Notes under the pieces: model-generated
Seen by the model: only the letters and a program-made list of their open reading frames with translations
What the model was told of the DNA's origin: nothing
Databases searched by the model: none
Translations under genes and position numbers: made by a program
Assembly (NCBI RefSeq): GCF_010015445.1
Contig: NC_053126.1
Location: 23,183,169 to 23,247,168 of the forward strand
Length of the DNA: 64,000 bases
Direction: 5' to 3'
From: Perca fluviatilis
Taxonomy: Eukaryota > Chordata > Actinopteri > Perciformes > Percidae
In this document: piece by piece, positions 11,723 to 22,440 of the stretch
Numbering within the stretch: position 1 is the first letter of the stretch
Layout: each line of letters opens with the position of its first letter

Positions 11723-12030
11723 CACCAAAGACAGTTGTGACTGGTTTAAACAAATACAAACAAGCCAGAACATTTTCTTTCCACCCTATGCCAGAATAGA
11801 TAAGCGGTGTAGCCAGACCATACTGGAGATACTGTAGGTCTGGCAATGCGAGACTACTGTTTTTATAAAAAGTTATATTGTAAAAGCAAAATAGATGAAA
11901 AAGCCAGAGCATTTTTTTTCCACCCTGTTCCAGAATAGATAAGCGGTGTAGCCAGACCATACTGGAGATAGGTCTGGCAATGCGAGACTACTGTTTTTAT
12001 AAAAAGTTATTGTAAAAGCAAAATAGATTA
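11723..12030. mobile_element. MITE fragment with tandemly duplicated 3' end
   Basis: The piece at 11762-11896 is repeated at 11900-12027. Both copies contain GATAAGCGGTGTAGCCAGACC and GGTCTGGCAATGCGAGACTA, whose GCCAGACC/GGTCTGGC halves form a hairpin. The segment before it (ACCAAAGACAGTTGTGACTGG) aligns with 50606-50632 of a second copy near 50500-50755, so this is one family. The duplication has a period of about 138 bp and few differences, so it is fairly recent. Confidence 0.7.
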
Positions 12031-12713
12031 ATAGTACACTTTTGACTTTTTCGTTTAAGTGCTTACATTTTCTACTTTGTATGTTTGCAGAGTTTATTTA
12101 TATATATTTTATTTGGTTTCAGCTACATAAATGATATATAGCTGGCAATTTGGCACCTAGAAAATTCTTTGTACGTTATTGAAGACATCAAGGTTAATAC
12201 AAGGTTTCATGCTTTCAGTAGTTACTTTTACCTTTGAGGTTAGTTAATAAAAGGGTTAATATTTATAAAGAAAGTGTTACCAATTAATATTACACGTTTA
12301 CTTCGCTTTGTGAAAGGTGCAGTTCACCTCACTGGGAGCAGTGGTTATGTTTTCTTTACAAATTCTCTTCATGATGTTGGAGGTGGATAAAAATGATCAA
12401 CATCTGGTTTATAAGATGGCCTTTATAAGGGAAGCCAGGAGTACAGTGATTATTTGGTCTAAAAAACATCCCCTGGTTCACAGAAAGATCATATTTAATG
12501 GGTTAGAGAATAAAGATTTGAATAGATTTTTTGATGTAGCAGCGTAAAGGAGTATATTATATATTGGTGCTGTCAGAAGCCACACTCCATTGATGGTGTA
12601 CTATTGAATAGCACCTTCTTCCATTTTTATTACTGCTCACATATAAGCTATAAGTGATAAAAAGTTAAATAAATTAAATTAAAATAATTGCAATTAAGCA
12701 AAAGAAAGCAATT

Positions 12714-13319
12714 TTATAGCATTTCTAACAAAAGGTAAAGTATTAATCCAAGGAGGAAAACATTAAAAAGAGGCTTATGACATTCAGCAATGGTGGATTT
12801 TGAGCGTTGAACTGAAAACATCAGCAGTATGAGATGTGAAGTCATCCCATTTGATGTTCCGGAAAGGATATTATACCTCGGTGAGATGCTGATAAAATGT
12901 GTCTTTGGGATGTGGATAGTACTTCTCCTGAACCGTCCTTGAGTGCGCATTATCGCTTCAATTTCCCAGAGTTCCGTTCTGTTCTCTCGTTTTTGTGCTC
13001 TAAAGTTTCTATGTGGCTGTGAAAAATAGGCTGTCTTCCACACTGTGCAGACAGAGAATGGAATCATCTCCGAAGGACACTCACAGCAACTGGGTTCATT
13101 TTCAGTTTTAAAGCCCTGCAGATAGTTTGACATAAATTGACATGAGACCAACTTTGGAATGCTATTTTCAAAGAATGATGTCACGTTGCTGACGATAGTG
13201 GGTCTGGATGCCTGTAGAGTCACAATTAGACTGTGTCTGCTTTTATTCAACGGAAACCTGAAACCATTTACACTCTGTAAATTGCTTCCAACTTTTTTTT
13301 CTTGACCGTGATAATTCAC
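12714..13319 (-). other. Unassigned 201-codon ORF, antisense in intron 2
   Basis: This is the longest open frame in the window that starts with Met, on the strand opposite to shisa6. I recognise no domain. It has a hydrophobic C-terminus (LLGLILYLLLEML) and scattered Cys/Ser/Arg-rich stretches. Its 5' end abuts a Tc1/mariner-like terminal repeat at 13317. I see no convincing promoter, splice sites or repeat ORF signature. Chance openness in intronic sequence is the most likely explanation. Confidence 0.12.
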
Positions 13320-13600
13320 ACTTCATGGCCAAAAGTATTTGGACACCCACACAAAGAATGTGGATATTTGACCATTTTAGCCATATCTGAGTTTTGTAAA
13401 ACAAAAAAAACTTCCATTAGATTTGGTAATTGGCTGCAGAAATTTTCCCCCTGATGTTGGGTAATCAGATCTGGCTCACAGTCGGAGTTCCAGTTCATCC
13501 CAAAGGTCTCGGACGGGGATGAGGTCAGGGTTTTTTACAGGCCAGTCAAGTAATTTTGAAAGAACTGGGAAATCCATTTCTTTATGGCCTTGACTTTGTA
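13317..13600. mobile_element. Tc1/mariner-like MITE remnant, left end
   Basis: The left end reads CATGGCCAAAAGTATTTGG followed by ACACCC, close to the terminal repeats of fish Tc1/mariner-type non-autonomous elements. Internally, CTCACAGTCGGAGTTCCAG and TTCATCCCAAAG match the second copy at 63440-63475. The right terminal repeat was not found, so it is truncated near 13600. Confidence 0.65.
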
Positions 13601-13754
13601 CATGGATGCATTTATATGCATTCAAAGTTGCCACAAAGCTAGAAGAACACTATTGTCTAAAATAATTATTACATGCAGTAATAAAAAGGAACAGTTCAAA
13701 TGATGCAATGCAAATTTGCTTTGCTCAATGTCTGGACACATCTTAAGAGGTGCT

Positions 13755-13965
13755 GCTAGGTGGATTTTGTTACAGCTGGTCAGAGCCAGGCTAATTATTT
13801 TCCCTGTTTTTAAGTATTTATGCTAAGCTAAGCTAAGTCAGTTGCTGGCTATAGCTTTATATTTATTTAATGGACATGAGAGTGGTATGGATCATCTCAT
13901 CTAACTCAGCAAGAAAGTGAATGAGCATTTATTTTCCAAAACTGTCAAAATATTCTTTTATTGGA
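13755..13965. mobile_element. Common fish intronic repeat ('GTCAGAGCCAGGCTA...' type)
   Basis: The words GGTCAGAGCCAGGCTAATTA, TTTATGCTAAGCTAAGCTAA, GACATGAGAGTGGTATGGAT and CATCTAACTCAGCAAGAAAG occur in the order that I recognise from an abundant teleost repeat. No ORF and no clear terminal repeats are seen. The ends are approximate. Confidence 0.6.
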
Positions 13966-14522
13966 ACTAACGGGCCCCAGCCATGAAAAACAGCCTTGAA
14001 ATAGCATATTTAGTAGACATTGAGTTAATATTTAACAGCAACAATCATATAAGATGTTGCAAAAATGTGATGACTGTCGTCACTAATTTAATAATGTTTA
14101 CTTTTCCCTAACGACCAATTCAAATATAACTTTGCAAATGTCGCTTTCATTGGGAGATTTGAGTTTTTATCTCTGAAATAAAACACTTTGCGGCTCATTC
14201 ATGAATGTATGATGAAAAACTTTAATAGTCTGGTTATTCTCTAAAAGAAAAGGTTATATCTTTTTCATTATGCAGGCAATTTTAAGGAACATTTCCAGAG
14301 ATAATAAGGGACTATAGGTTTATACTGCCACATGGGAGCAATTTATATCACAGTCAGTGTCTCCAGCTACCTGCTTTCAGCTCCACGGTGCTGTCCTTGG
14401 ATCATGCCGAGGTTATGAATCACCAGCATTTCACCCTGGGAGACATTATACGTACACATATACTCTACTGTATCATCTACATAGACACAACACAGTGCTG
14501 TTTAAAATCACTAGATGCAGGG

Positions 14523-14524
<2 letters not shown>

Positions 14525-14601
<77 letters not shown>

Positions 14602-14622
14602 CATATATGATATATATATATA
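14525..14622. repeat. (TA)n microsatellite, target of hAT insertion
   Basis: A perfect TA run covers 14525-14597, then an imperfect TA/CATA stretch continues to the left end of the hAT-like element. The TA repeat resumes on the element's right side (15584-15601). Confidence 0.97.
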
Positions 14623-15583
14623 CAGTGTTGGGAAGAATACTTTCAAAACGTATTTCGTTACAGAATACAGAATACATGCCCACAAATGTAATTTGTAACG
14701 TATTCCGTTACGTTACTCAATCTGAGTAACGTATTCTGAATACTTGGATTACTTCAGGATTACTTCCACATTGAATTGCGTTTTATAAGTGTAGGAATGC
14801 AGCTATCACATCCAGCTTACTAAACAGGCCTATAATGGTGTGTTCTTTTTATTCCAACTAGCTGAATGTGTACCTAAACAAGCAGATAGATTATTGTATT
14901 GGTAGTCCCGAACTGCAATACAAAAATCTAACCGCAGTCTTGCTACCACGAGCTAATTTTAGCTAACGTTAGCTAGCATGTCAAACAGGGCTAGTCAGTC
15001 TTTAAACGGCGTCTGGCGCTAGTAAATCAGCACGTAGGAGAATGTAAAGTTGCACGTCAATGTTAAAATAGCAAGGTGACCAGTAAAACTACAGCAGGTA
15101 CCCCTTCGGCTAATTAAAAAATAGCTTACTTTAAGATGCTTCTTCAGGTTGGAGGTGGAGTAATTTGGACGCTGAAAGGAGGTTGGTTGCTGGCAAGCAG
15201 AGGTTGCACTGCACAGTTATATTTCATTCTCCTGTTCGTTCTTTAATGTGAAATGCTGTTTGAATTTCCAAGATTAAAACTTATTCCTGCCCTGGCTCTG
15301 TCGTGCGGTTCCGAATCCATTGTGACTGATCACGAATAAATAGCTATTTTTTTCGATTTCATATCGGGGCTTCTGGAAAATGCATAGAGTTGCCTTAATT
15401 TAGTCAGAGTGAATAAACTCGTGAAACAGAGAAGTATCGTCATGTAATCCATTGATTTCAACAATGTAACTGTATTCTAAATACCAACGATTTAAATTGT
15501 AACTGTAACGGAATACAGTTACTCATAATTTGTATTCTGAATACGTAACGCCGTTACATGTATTCCGTTACTCCCCAACACTG
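14623..15583. mobile_element. hAT-like non-autonomous transposon with 8-bp duplication
   Basis: The 961-bp insert starts CAGTGTTGGGAAGAATAC and ends GTTACTCCCCAACACTG, which are inverted terminal repeats. Subterminal motifs such as GTAACGTATTCCGTTACG and GTTACTCAATCTGAGTAACG recur at both ends. It is flanked on both sides by TATATATA, an 8-bp duplication as expected for hAT elements, although in a TA repeat this is weak by itself. No transposase ORF is present. The element at 52420-53325 has the same CAGTGTTGGG end. Confidence 0.85.
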
Positions 15584-16647
15584 TATATATATATATATAT
15601 ATTTTGTTTTGGGATATTTATGGATTTTTCCGAAAGTCCCACAATAACAGAGCTGGTCAGAGTGCGTCAGTAATCAGTTTATAGTCATCCTCTGGGTTTG
15701 ATAAAAATAAACAAACGAGCTGTGGTACTCAGTCTGATGAAGACCAGGCCGAATGGTCCCAGGTGTTTCTTTTCATTATGATAATTTGAAATGCTGTTCG
15801 ATATCCGCTTCCTGAGGCCCAAAGGTCTGAGTGATGTTATTGACTTTGAAGTGGTTCCCTTGGAGAAAGAGGCATTTAACTGTTCGCTGGTTAATGTAGA
15901 CAGGGAGTAACAGAGAGAAAGAGAAGAGAGGTTTGATAAACCAACTTACTTTTGTTTTTATTTGTTCTTTTTGCTGTTTTCGTCGACACTACATTCTTTT
16001 ATATTCTTCTAAGACTTGTGTGTGATTGACAGGACCATTGAAAGTTGCCAGGGTGCTAGCAGGCACCTTGCCTTGCTCCTTTGTGTTCAGGCCCTGCAAT
16101 CTCAATTACAGCACTGGTTCAGAGCGGAGTTAACAGCAATGTGGTACAAATTGCATTACGGAGTGTTCTTTTAACACGGGGGAAATCCAAGAGTGTATAC
16201 CTAAAGTGTGCTGGCATCCTCAAAGAAGGGGGCTTAAATCCCTTCTAAAGTCAAGTGTATCCAACCCCAATCATCTTGCCTCTGAGGAACCAAAAGCTGC
16301 ATTTATATTTTTCAATTAAATGTACTAGTTCACATACTGTAGAGAAAGAGGAGTGTTTAATACATGGGTGATATGAAAGCCCTGAAACCTGCAGATTGCA
16401 TCTCTGCCATGCTTAGGCGATACATATTGACGAGCTGATGATCCCACATGAGAGTCGGTTTTGTCAGTTGTGCCATTTTAGACCTGTTTAGTATTCTTGT
16501 CATCTATGGCTACTGCTTTATAAAATGGCAGATATGACTGGGGATTTGAGTACAGATACTCCTCAGTATTAAGGCACAGTCACACCAGAATTTGAAAATA
16601 TTTCTGTAAATGCAATTCCATCGATCAGTGGATGCGCTGAATCCATC

Positions 16648-16713
16648 TTTGCATTGAGTTAACTTTGTACTATTGACCATTTTGCATTGAGTTAACTTTG
16701 TACTATTGACCAT
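16648..16713. repeat. Perfect 33-bp tandem duplication
   Basis: The unit beginning TTTGCATTGAGTTAACTTTG occupies 16648-16680 and is repeated exactly at 16681-16713. With no differences between copies it is recent or a replication slip. Confidence 0.95.
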
Positions 16714-17376
16714 TAGCAAACTGTCTGAGTTGTTGGCTTAAAGTGTTTTTCCCATTCTGTGACACCATTTCAGATTTTTCTTTAAACCATATTCTCAATG
16801 TTAAGTCACATAGAAGCACAAGACACTGCCTGATGATGTAGGTTTCGATCACATTGGCTTATGTTATGGCCATCCGTTTTAATTATCTCAACATTGTTCC
16901 TGAGAACTAATGTTTTTTCCTTCATTTCGATGACAAATTAGTCTAAATACTACAATACCCAGCCACCGTCACATTTAACTAAGTAACTGGATCTGTTTGA
17001 TGTGGTGAGATACGCCTTGGGAGTCGTAGTTCATTTCTGTAATGGCCCAGTACAGTGAAATTAAAAGGAATTTTAAGGCTATTATGACTGACTAGCACAA
17101 CAAGTCCTCCAAATCATGTGTTGATATGTGTTGTTTATTCTTACTCTCTAATACAACCCATAGTAGTGTTTCATAAATTAGCGCCCCTGCTATTAATAGT
17201 AGTTCACTATCTAGACCTGCTGTAGTCTATGTCGCCCAGGCATCTAGCGCCACTTTAGCAAGGACATATGAATTTGACTGCACCACTTTCTGTTGATACC
17301 AGAGAACAACAAAGCCCTACTGGTCTCAGATATTTTTGCTGAAATAATAATTTTACACACTTTTTTGTCTCACTAG

Positions 17377-17472
17377 GACACTATGGGAAAGAAAACCTGC
17401 GCGGCGGGGGCCAAGACATGCACAACTTCATCTCCTCTGGGTTTGTGACACTCGGACGTGGCCACTTGAAAG
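17377..17472 (+). CDS. shisa6: Shisa6-like protein, exon 3 (32-residue cassette)
   Basis: The 96-base exon sits between acceptor TTTTTTGTCTCACTAG and donor AAAG|GTAAAG. Entering and leaving in phase 1, it completes the Gly codon from exon 2. It encodes HYGKENLRGGGQDMHNF then ISSGFVTLGRGHLK. The GHYGK and HNFISSGFVTLGRGH motifs match the segment present in only some Shisa6 isoforms as I know them. Because the length is 3n and both ends are phase 1, skipping it keeps the frame. It adds 32 residues to the cytoplasmic tail with no catalytic motif. Confidence 0.9.
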
Positions 17473-17681
17473 GTAAAGTCCATCCTCATTATCTGTTTTT
17501 CATTTCACAGTATCCTGAAAAGCAGAATAATAATCATCTCACTCGCAAAGCTACTGTGTCATGCTGTCGTTCTCTTTCTGCCAAATGAATGTGGTAGAAG
17601 TCTGACTGTGACTTTTGTTTCTGCTCGGCGGAAGTTGGACATTATAACACATAATGGCTTGAAGTGACAAATTGCAAAGTC

Positions 17682-17712
<31 letters not shown>

Positions 17713-17886
17713 CTGTGATTAAATCAACACTTCCAATGACAAAGTAACATTTTGAGTGTGAATGCAGCATGGCACAGTAGTAGATTTCCTGACTATTGTC
17801 TTCCTTTGGAGTTTTAATGAGTCTGAAGCAGTGTTTGAGTGAGAAATAAGTTGTAAACAAGAGGCCTGTTGTTGTGGGTTTTACAG
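17473..17886 (+). other. Intron 3 of shisa6-like gene (414 bases)
   Basis: This short intron lies between cassette exons 3 and 4, from GTAAAG to TGTGGGTTTTACAG. A CA microsatellite (17682-17709) sits in it, 177 bases before the acceptor. The polypyrimidine tract is weak and broken by G residues, which is typical of a regulated acceptor. Confidence 0.6.
17682..17709 (+). repeat. (CA)14 microsatellite upstream of exon 4
   Basis: This is a sense-strand CA repeat in intron 3. Transcribed CA repeats are known hnRNP L binding sites that can silence or enhance nearby exons. Function here is inference. Confidence 0.95.
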
Positions 17887-17955
17887 CGCAGCACTCCATA
17901 GACGAATCGGGGCAGATGTCCTGGCAGGGCGATCTGGACATCCCCCTCTCCTACG
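17887..17955 (+). CDS. shisa6: Shisa6-like protein, candidate exon 4 (23-residue cassette)
   Basis: This 69-base segment follows TGTGGGTTTTACAG and ends TACG|GTACGT. It enters and leaves in phase 1, exactly continuing exon 3. The codons read AQHSIDESGQMSWQGDLDI then PLSYG, with no stop. Correct phase at both ends, good splice dinucleotides and protein-like composition support a real exon, and like exon 3 it can be skipped without a frameshift. I cannot match the peptide to a mammalian Shisa6 segment from memory, so it may be fish-specific, isoform-specific or a false exon. Transcript evidence would decide. Confidence 0.6.
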
Positions 17956-18052
17956 GTACGTTCTCCAAATGTTCTGTTTTCTTCCGGAGAGAAAGCCACA
18001 TAACCTGCTTTCTGCTCGCACCTGATAAGAAAAGTTCCTCACACTTCACACA

Positions 18053-18055
<3 letters not shown>

Positions 18056-18099
<44 letters not shown>
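18056..18099 (+). repeat. (CA)n microsatellite downstream of exon 4
   Basis: A 44-base CA run begins 100 bases after the exon 4 donor. Together with 17682-17709 it brackets the candidate cassette exon. Confidence 0.97.
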
Positions 18100-18102
<3 letters not shown>

Positions 18103-20168
18103 CCATTCAAGTGCCCTTGGCGGATAATCACAGCACAGTCATTGGGTGCAGAGTGCCAGAGTCGTAAGATTTTATTACTTTTTTTCCTGTTGGTGGTTTT
18201 GTGAGCCACAATATTTCCACCGGTGGTTGTTTAACAGCAGGTTTGAATGAAAGCGATGGCCATACAGTCACAGAGTTTATGGATATGGCGTTTATGGACA
18301 GGTGAGGGTGTCAGACTTGTACACGGCTGCTGTCATTAACCGCGTGAGTCTCGACAGCTGATAAACACTTCTTAGGTGTCTGCAAGGTAAGTGAAAGTTT
18401 GATTTTAAAACACTAAACTTGACACATTTTTCTCTGATTGAGAGTGACCACCCCTATATTTATTTATTTGGTGGTTTTGCTCTGTGTTTTGCAGAAATCA
18501 TCAATCACAGTATGAGTTTGATATCTTTTTCCTTAATGAAATTTGAGCTTAAATAGTTTCTGCTCAGCCATGTGCGACTTATGCTTTCCACTAAGTTGTT
18601 CGGTCTGTTTTAGAGGTATATGAGTTAGAAAGCATTTTAATTGAATCTGAGTCCACGAGCCGCTTGATCCAAATACTGGAAGTCCATGATTAACAACTAA
18701 TATAATGGTCATCTTAAATTATTGACATAATATGAATTAATGTTTTCAATGCAATTATCAGGACACATTTCTCTCAAGAAGATTCGTCACTGTGGTTCTT
18801 TTACAAATACAATCCACTTGCAATTGAAGAGAAAAAGCTGTAAATATTTCTGACTGTGCCTGACTTCCCTCAGGTCTCTTTAAAACAATGTATAAAAGGC
18901 TTGTCAGTTTTGTGTAGCTTTTTTTATGGGTCGGTTTCAAATCAGGTCCATTATTTTAGACCTCTAGTTTTCAGCACACAAGTTAATGTACGGTTGCTGC
19001 TGTAAGTGACACAAATGCCCAGAGAATGCTTTGTCAACAGGTGTTTCTCCTTAAGGTGTATTTTATTGAACCGATCATTGCAACCTGACAGCTTTACTTT
19101 AGAGTTTTTGTGATATACTGTACAGCGACGATTTCTGCGAGTAGAAGTTTTGCCTTTCATAAACTTGCTCCATGTTTCTTTAACTATCAACAATGTCTAC
19201 CAGCACACATAACTTGTAGTTAACACAAGCAGCTCAAAGTGACCAGTTTGTGCAGCCTCTGTGTAGTATCTCTGAAGGCTCTGCACCCCAACCTATAGCT
19301 ACAAATTTAAAATTCCAACACAAAGAAAGTGGAAGAAAACGGAAAATACATTCATCCGGCGGAATTTCCTGCGGCACCGGCGCAATCCCGGAAGTGGAAC
19401 ATCAAGGATATAGACTACTACGCTGTAACCCACTGATGCACAAATACTGTCTCAGGACAGCAAATAGGTGTAATCTCCATTGATTATTTGCAGGTGAGAA
19501 GAAATAACAGGTTCAATTTGGATGAAAGAAATGTAGAATGCAGAAGTAACATTAACAAATGTAGAATACTGTATATCCTATATCATTGTCAAAAATTTAA
19601 GTTGTTGTCAAGTGAGGCAAATCTGACGACATCTTCCTAAAAATACCTGTTCTGCTGCTGGTGATGAATTGACTGACATTCATTGTGGGTGACATGTTAA
19701 AATGACTCAACCCTGAAGCCAAATGACTATCACACACTGCAGAAGGCAGATCTGAACTGCTGTGTGTTTTATTCTCCTTTGCAGAACATATATAAATATA
19801 TTAAAAAATATAAACTCTTCTTGTACTTGCCGGACTAACACCAAGAATTAAACAGACAACATTTGAAAAAGGCAGCAGGGAAACCAGTCAATTAAAATTG
19901 AAATGTTATTATGGCAGTTTTGAAAACAGCACATAAATCCCTCTCGTATGATTTAACTAAATGGGTGTTGAAATACTAATATTTTAGAAATTATTTCTAA
20001 CTGTAACCGTCACCCTCTTGCTGCATGTATTAGCTGATACGCTTTAGCGGCCTGATAGCGGTAGCAGTGTTTAATGTAGATTGATCTTCTAGAAGGCGTT
20101 GACCTCTCCAGTTGCCTCTCCGTCAACTTCGCTAAATTTATGCCGAATTATCTATTTCGGAATTATTA

Positions 20169-20540
20169 GCTGTGCTTTATGTGGTTGATGTTGGACAACG
20201 ATGGCATGTGGCTATGAGTCGCTCATCAGGATTGGGAAATCACCTTGCCAGACTCCTGCTGAGTCTGCTAGCCTTCTGCTAACTCTGCTAGCCTGGGCTA
20301 GATGGCCAGCTGGTCGGTCAAGTTTTTAAATGTAAATATCAAAGTAAACAAAGATGGAATAGGTGAGCTCAATCTAGCAGTAGCTACACCAGCTCATGTG
20401 GTTGACTTTGGACGGGGATCGCATGTGGCACCAAGTCGCTCAACAGGATAGGGACGGCTGCGATAGGCCCTGCTGGCCTGGCCGGTCGAGGTTTTCAAAT
20501 GTTAACATCAGAGTAAACACAGAGGAAAAGGTGAAGATGG
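20169..20540. repeat. Diverged tandem duplication
   Basis: Copy A (20175-20357) and copy B (20394-20537) share TATGTGGTTGA/CATGTGGTTGA, GATGGCATGTGGC/GATCGCATGTGGC, AGTCGCTCA-CAGGAT, and TTAACATCAGAGTAAACA/TAAATATCAAAGTAAACA in the same order. Copy A has about 40 extra bases rich in CTGCTAGCC and CTGCTAACT. The downstream flank to 20935 ends with GTGAATAAAAATGGATTGAT, a LINE-like tail, so the whole could be part of an old retroelement. Confidence 0.65.
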
Positions 20541-21244
20541 CTATCAGCTACGACCTATGGCAACGATCACCACAAGCAAGACCATCTCTGCGTCCATCTC
20601 CATCCCTACATCAGAGGGGCCACCGAGCAAAGTGTCAACGAATTGAACAAAGACCACCTGCTAGCCAGTGTGCAGGCGCCAGATGATGAGCTGGCAGGCC
20701 AACCGTTCCTATGTGCCGGTGTCGGTTTATCCAGTGGGATGGTGGCAGCTGTGGTGTCCTTTCACCGAGACCTTTGCTCGATTCTGGAGTGCCGGTGCCA
20801 TTCAACCAGCTGACTCTTTTTCTGTGTGCTGATCTCATGGCCACATTCTGCTTCATGATGCATCATGCAGATGCTGAAGGAACTGATAGGAATACATTAC
20901 GATTTCATGTGAATAAAAATGGATTGATTGATTAAAAGCGGACGTCCTGTCAGCCTCCGTCATACATGTCTTAGTTTAACAGCTGCCCCTCCCCCCACTG
21001 GCAGATGTGAACAGTGTCACCGCATCCTGCCCCCGCTCCAACGCTGCTGTACACACTGCTCATATCTCATTTCTCCGGCAGATAACTTCTGCAGCTAACA
21101 TATCTGCGCAGGTCATCTGACTCACCTGCCCCCAGGGTTCATCACTCGGCTTTTATATGAAGAGGTGGAAAATGGTTAACTGCAGTACAATACTCGACTA
21201 AATGCATTTCAGCACCGTGTTGAGGTACCTGTTCTTTGCTGGAG

Positions 21245-21661
21245 TATTTCTTTTTTTTCTTCTGTTCTTTTATCCTTCATTCCTTTTAAATCTTTGTACT
21301 TTTCTCTCCACTACATTTATCTAATGGCTGACCTTCATCTTACCTTTTTTGCTTCAATCCTTCCTTTCTTTGCTTCTTCCCCTCCTTTCTTTCCTCCCTT
21401 CCTTCATTTCCTCCCTTTCTTGGCTTCATCCCTTCTTCCCTCCCCCCCTCCTTCACTGCTCTGCATTTACCCTTCTCTACTTCTTTTTACCCTCCCTTCT
21501 TTTCCCTTCCTTATACACGTTCCTTATTTTGTCTATGCATTCTTACCCCTTTGCATTCTTCCTTGCTCTCTTCTATCTTCCCTTCTTTTCATCCTTTATC
21601 CCTTCTGTTGCTCCTGTCCTCCTGCCCTCTTTGTCATTCTTTCCCTTTCTTTTTTTTTTTT
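21245..21661 (+). repeat. 417-base polypyrimidine (CCTT-rich) tract
   Basis: The sense strand is almost entirely C and T in CCTTCC, CTTTCT and TTCCTCCC blocks. Two overlapping Pro/Leu/Phe/Ser-rich ORFs over it are low complexity. Long purine-pyrimidine mirror tracts can form triplex DNA and bind PTB in RNA. Confidence 0.95.
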
Positions 21662-22344
21662 AACTGCTCAGAAACAAAACAACAAATGAGTTGTTTTTTT
21701 TCCACCCAACAGTAAACCAGTGCCTTTTACTGCTGATATTTGTTGAATAAATATTTGAACACATGACATGAATTTGTAAAAGGGTATTTTCATATTGTGG
21801 TTCATACGTACTTACATTAAAGGCTTTGAACAGCAGCCTGTTCTCGTATTTGCATTTCAAACAAAACAATTACAATTATTTCTTCAAAATCCACTGTTTT
21901 CCAAGACAAAGCACGTTGGAGCATGAATGGCTGTGACCTCAAACTCAACTGTGTGTTTTCATTGTTTGCGTGGGAGCGTCGTGTTGAAAGAGTACAAACA
22001 GTGCAGATTTGAATGTACAGTACATCAGAGCTAACAAACTGCTTAACAAAGCTCCAAGTAATGCTGTCATTAATATTCATGCATCCGTGTTGTAACACGG
22101 CACTCTGAGCTTTGTGTGGATCCAGACAGACACAGCGCTGGTCTACCTGTTGGCGTGTGTGAGGGCCGCTGCCAAGGCTGTGAAGGATGGATTTATGTCT
22201 GAGTGTTGGGGGTGTGTTCACTGGCCCCTTCACATGGTCCATCTCTATTCCATGTGATGGATTGTCTGTCGCGATGTGACCATTTAACAGCTCTGGACAA
22301 CAGCAATTTTATTCTGATGGAAGGCAAGTGGCTGTCTCACAGTA

Positions 22345-22369
22345 CATGTTCATGCATTGCATGAACATG
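22345..22369. repeat. 25-bp near-perfect palindrome
   Basis: CATGTTCATGCATTGCATGA followed by ACATG is its own reverse complement apart from the central base. It is a cruciform-capable site with no assigned role. Confidence 0.85.
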
Positions 22370-22440
22370 CATTGCCTTTGGCTTCCATTTCGACTGCGTA
22401 GTCGCTGGACACATGGGGAAGTCACCGGGATCCGAACAAT

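Larger units (their letters stand above)
9625..17376 (+). other. Intron 2 of shisa6-like gene
   Basis: The intron is about 7.75 kb, from GTAGGT to TTTTTTGTCTCACTAG. It contains TA/ATAC microsatellites, a duplicated MITE end (11723-12030), a Tc1/mariner-like remnant (13317-13600), a fish repeat (13755-13965), a hAT-like element (14623-15583) and a 33-bp tandem duplication (16648-16713). I see nothing gene-like in 9630-10510, 10610-11720, 12030-13310 or 15600-16640. The exception is an unassigned minus-strand ORF at 12714-13319. Confidence 0.85.

Noticed and set aside
13316..13498. Shared MNWNSDCEP ORF start, also at 63301-63570
   Set aside because: It is part of a Tc1/mariner-like repeat present twice in the window, too short for a transposase.
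14357..14729. ORFs with long Tyr-Ile repeats on both strands
   Set aside because: They come from the TA microsatellite before the hAT-like element.
21294..21689. 131-codon ORF rich in Leu, Phe, Pro and Ser that looks like a membrane protein
   Set aside because: It is a translation of a polypyrimidine tract, and a second frame over the same bases looks equally hydrophobic.
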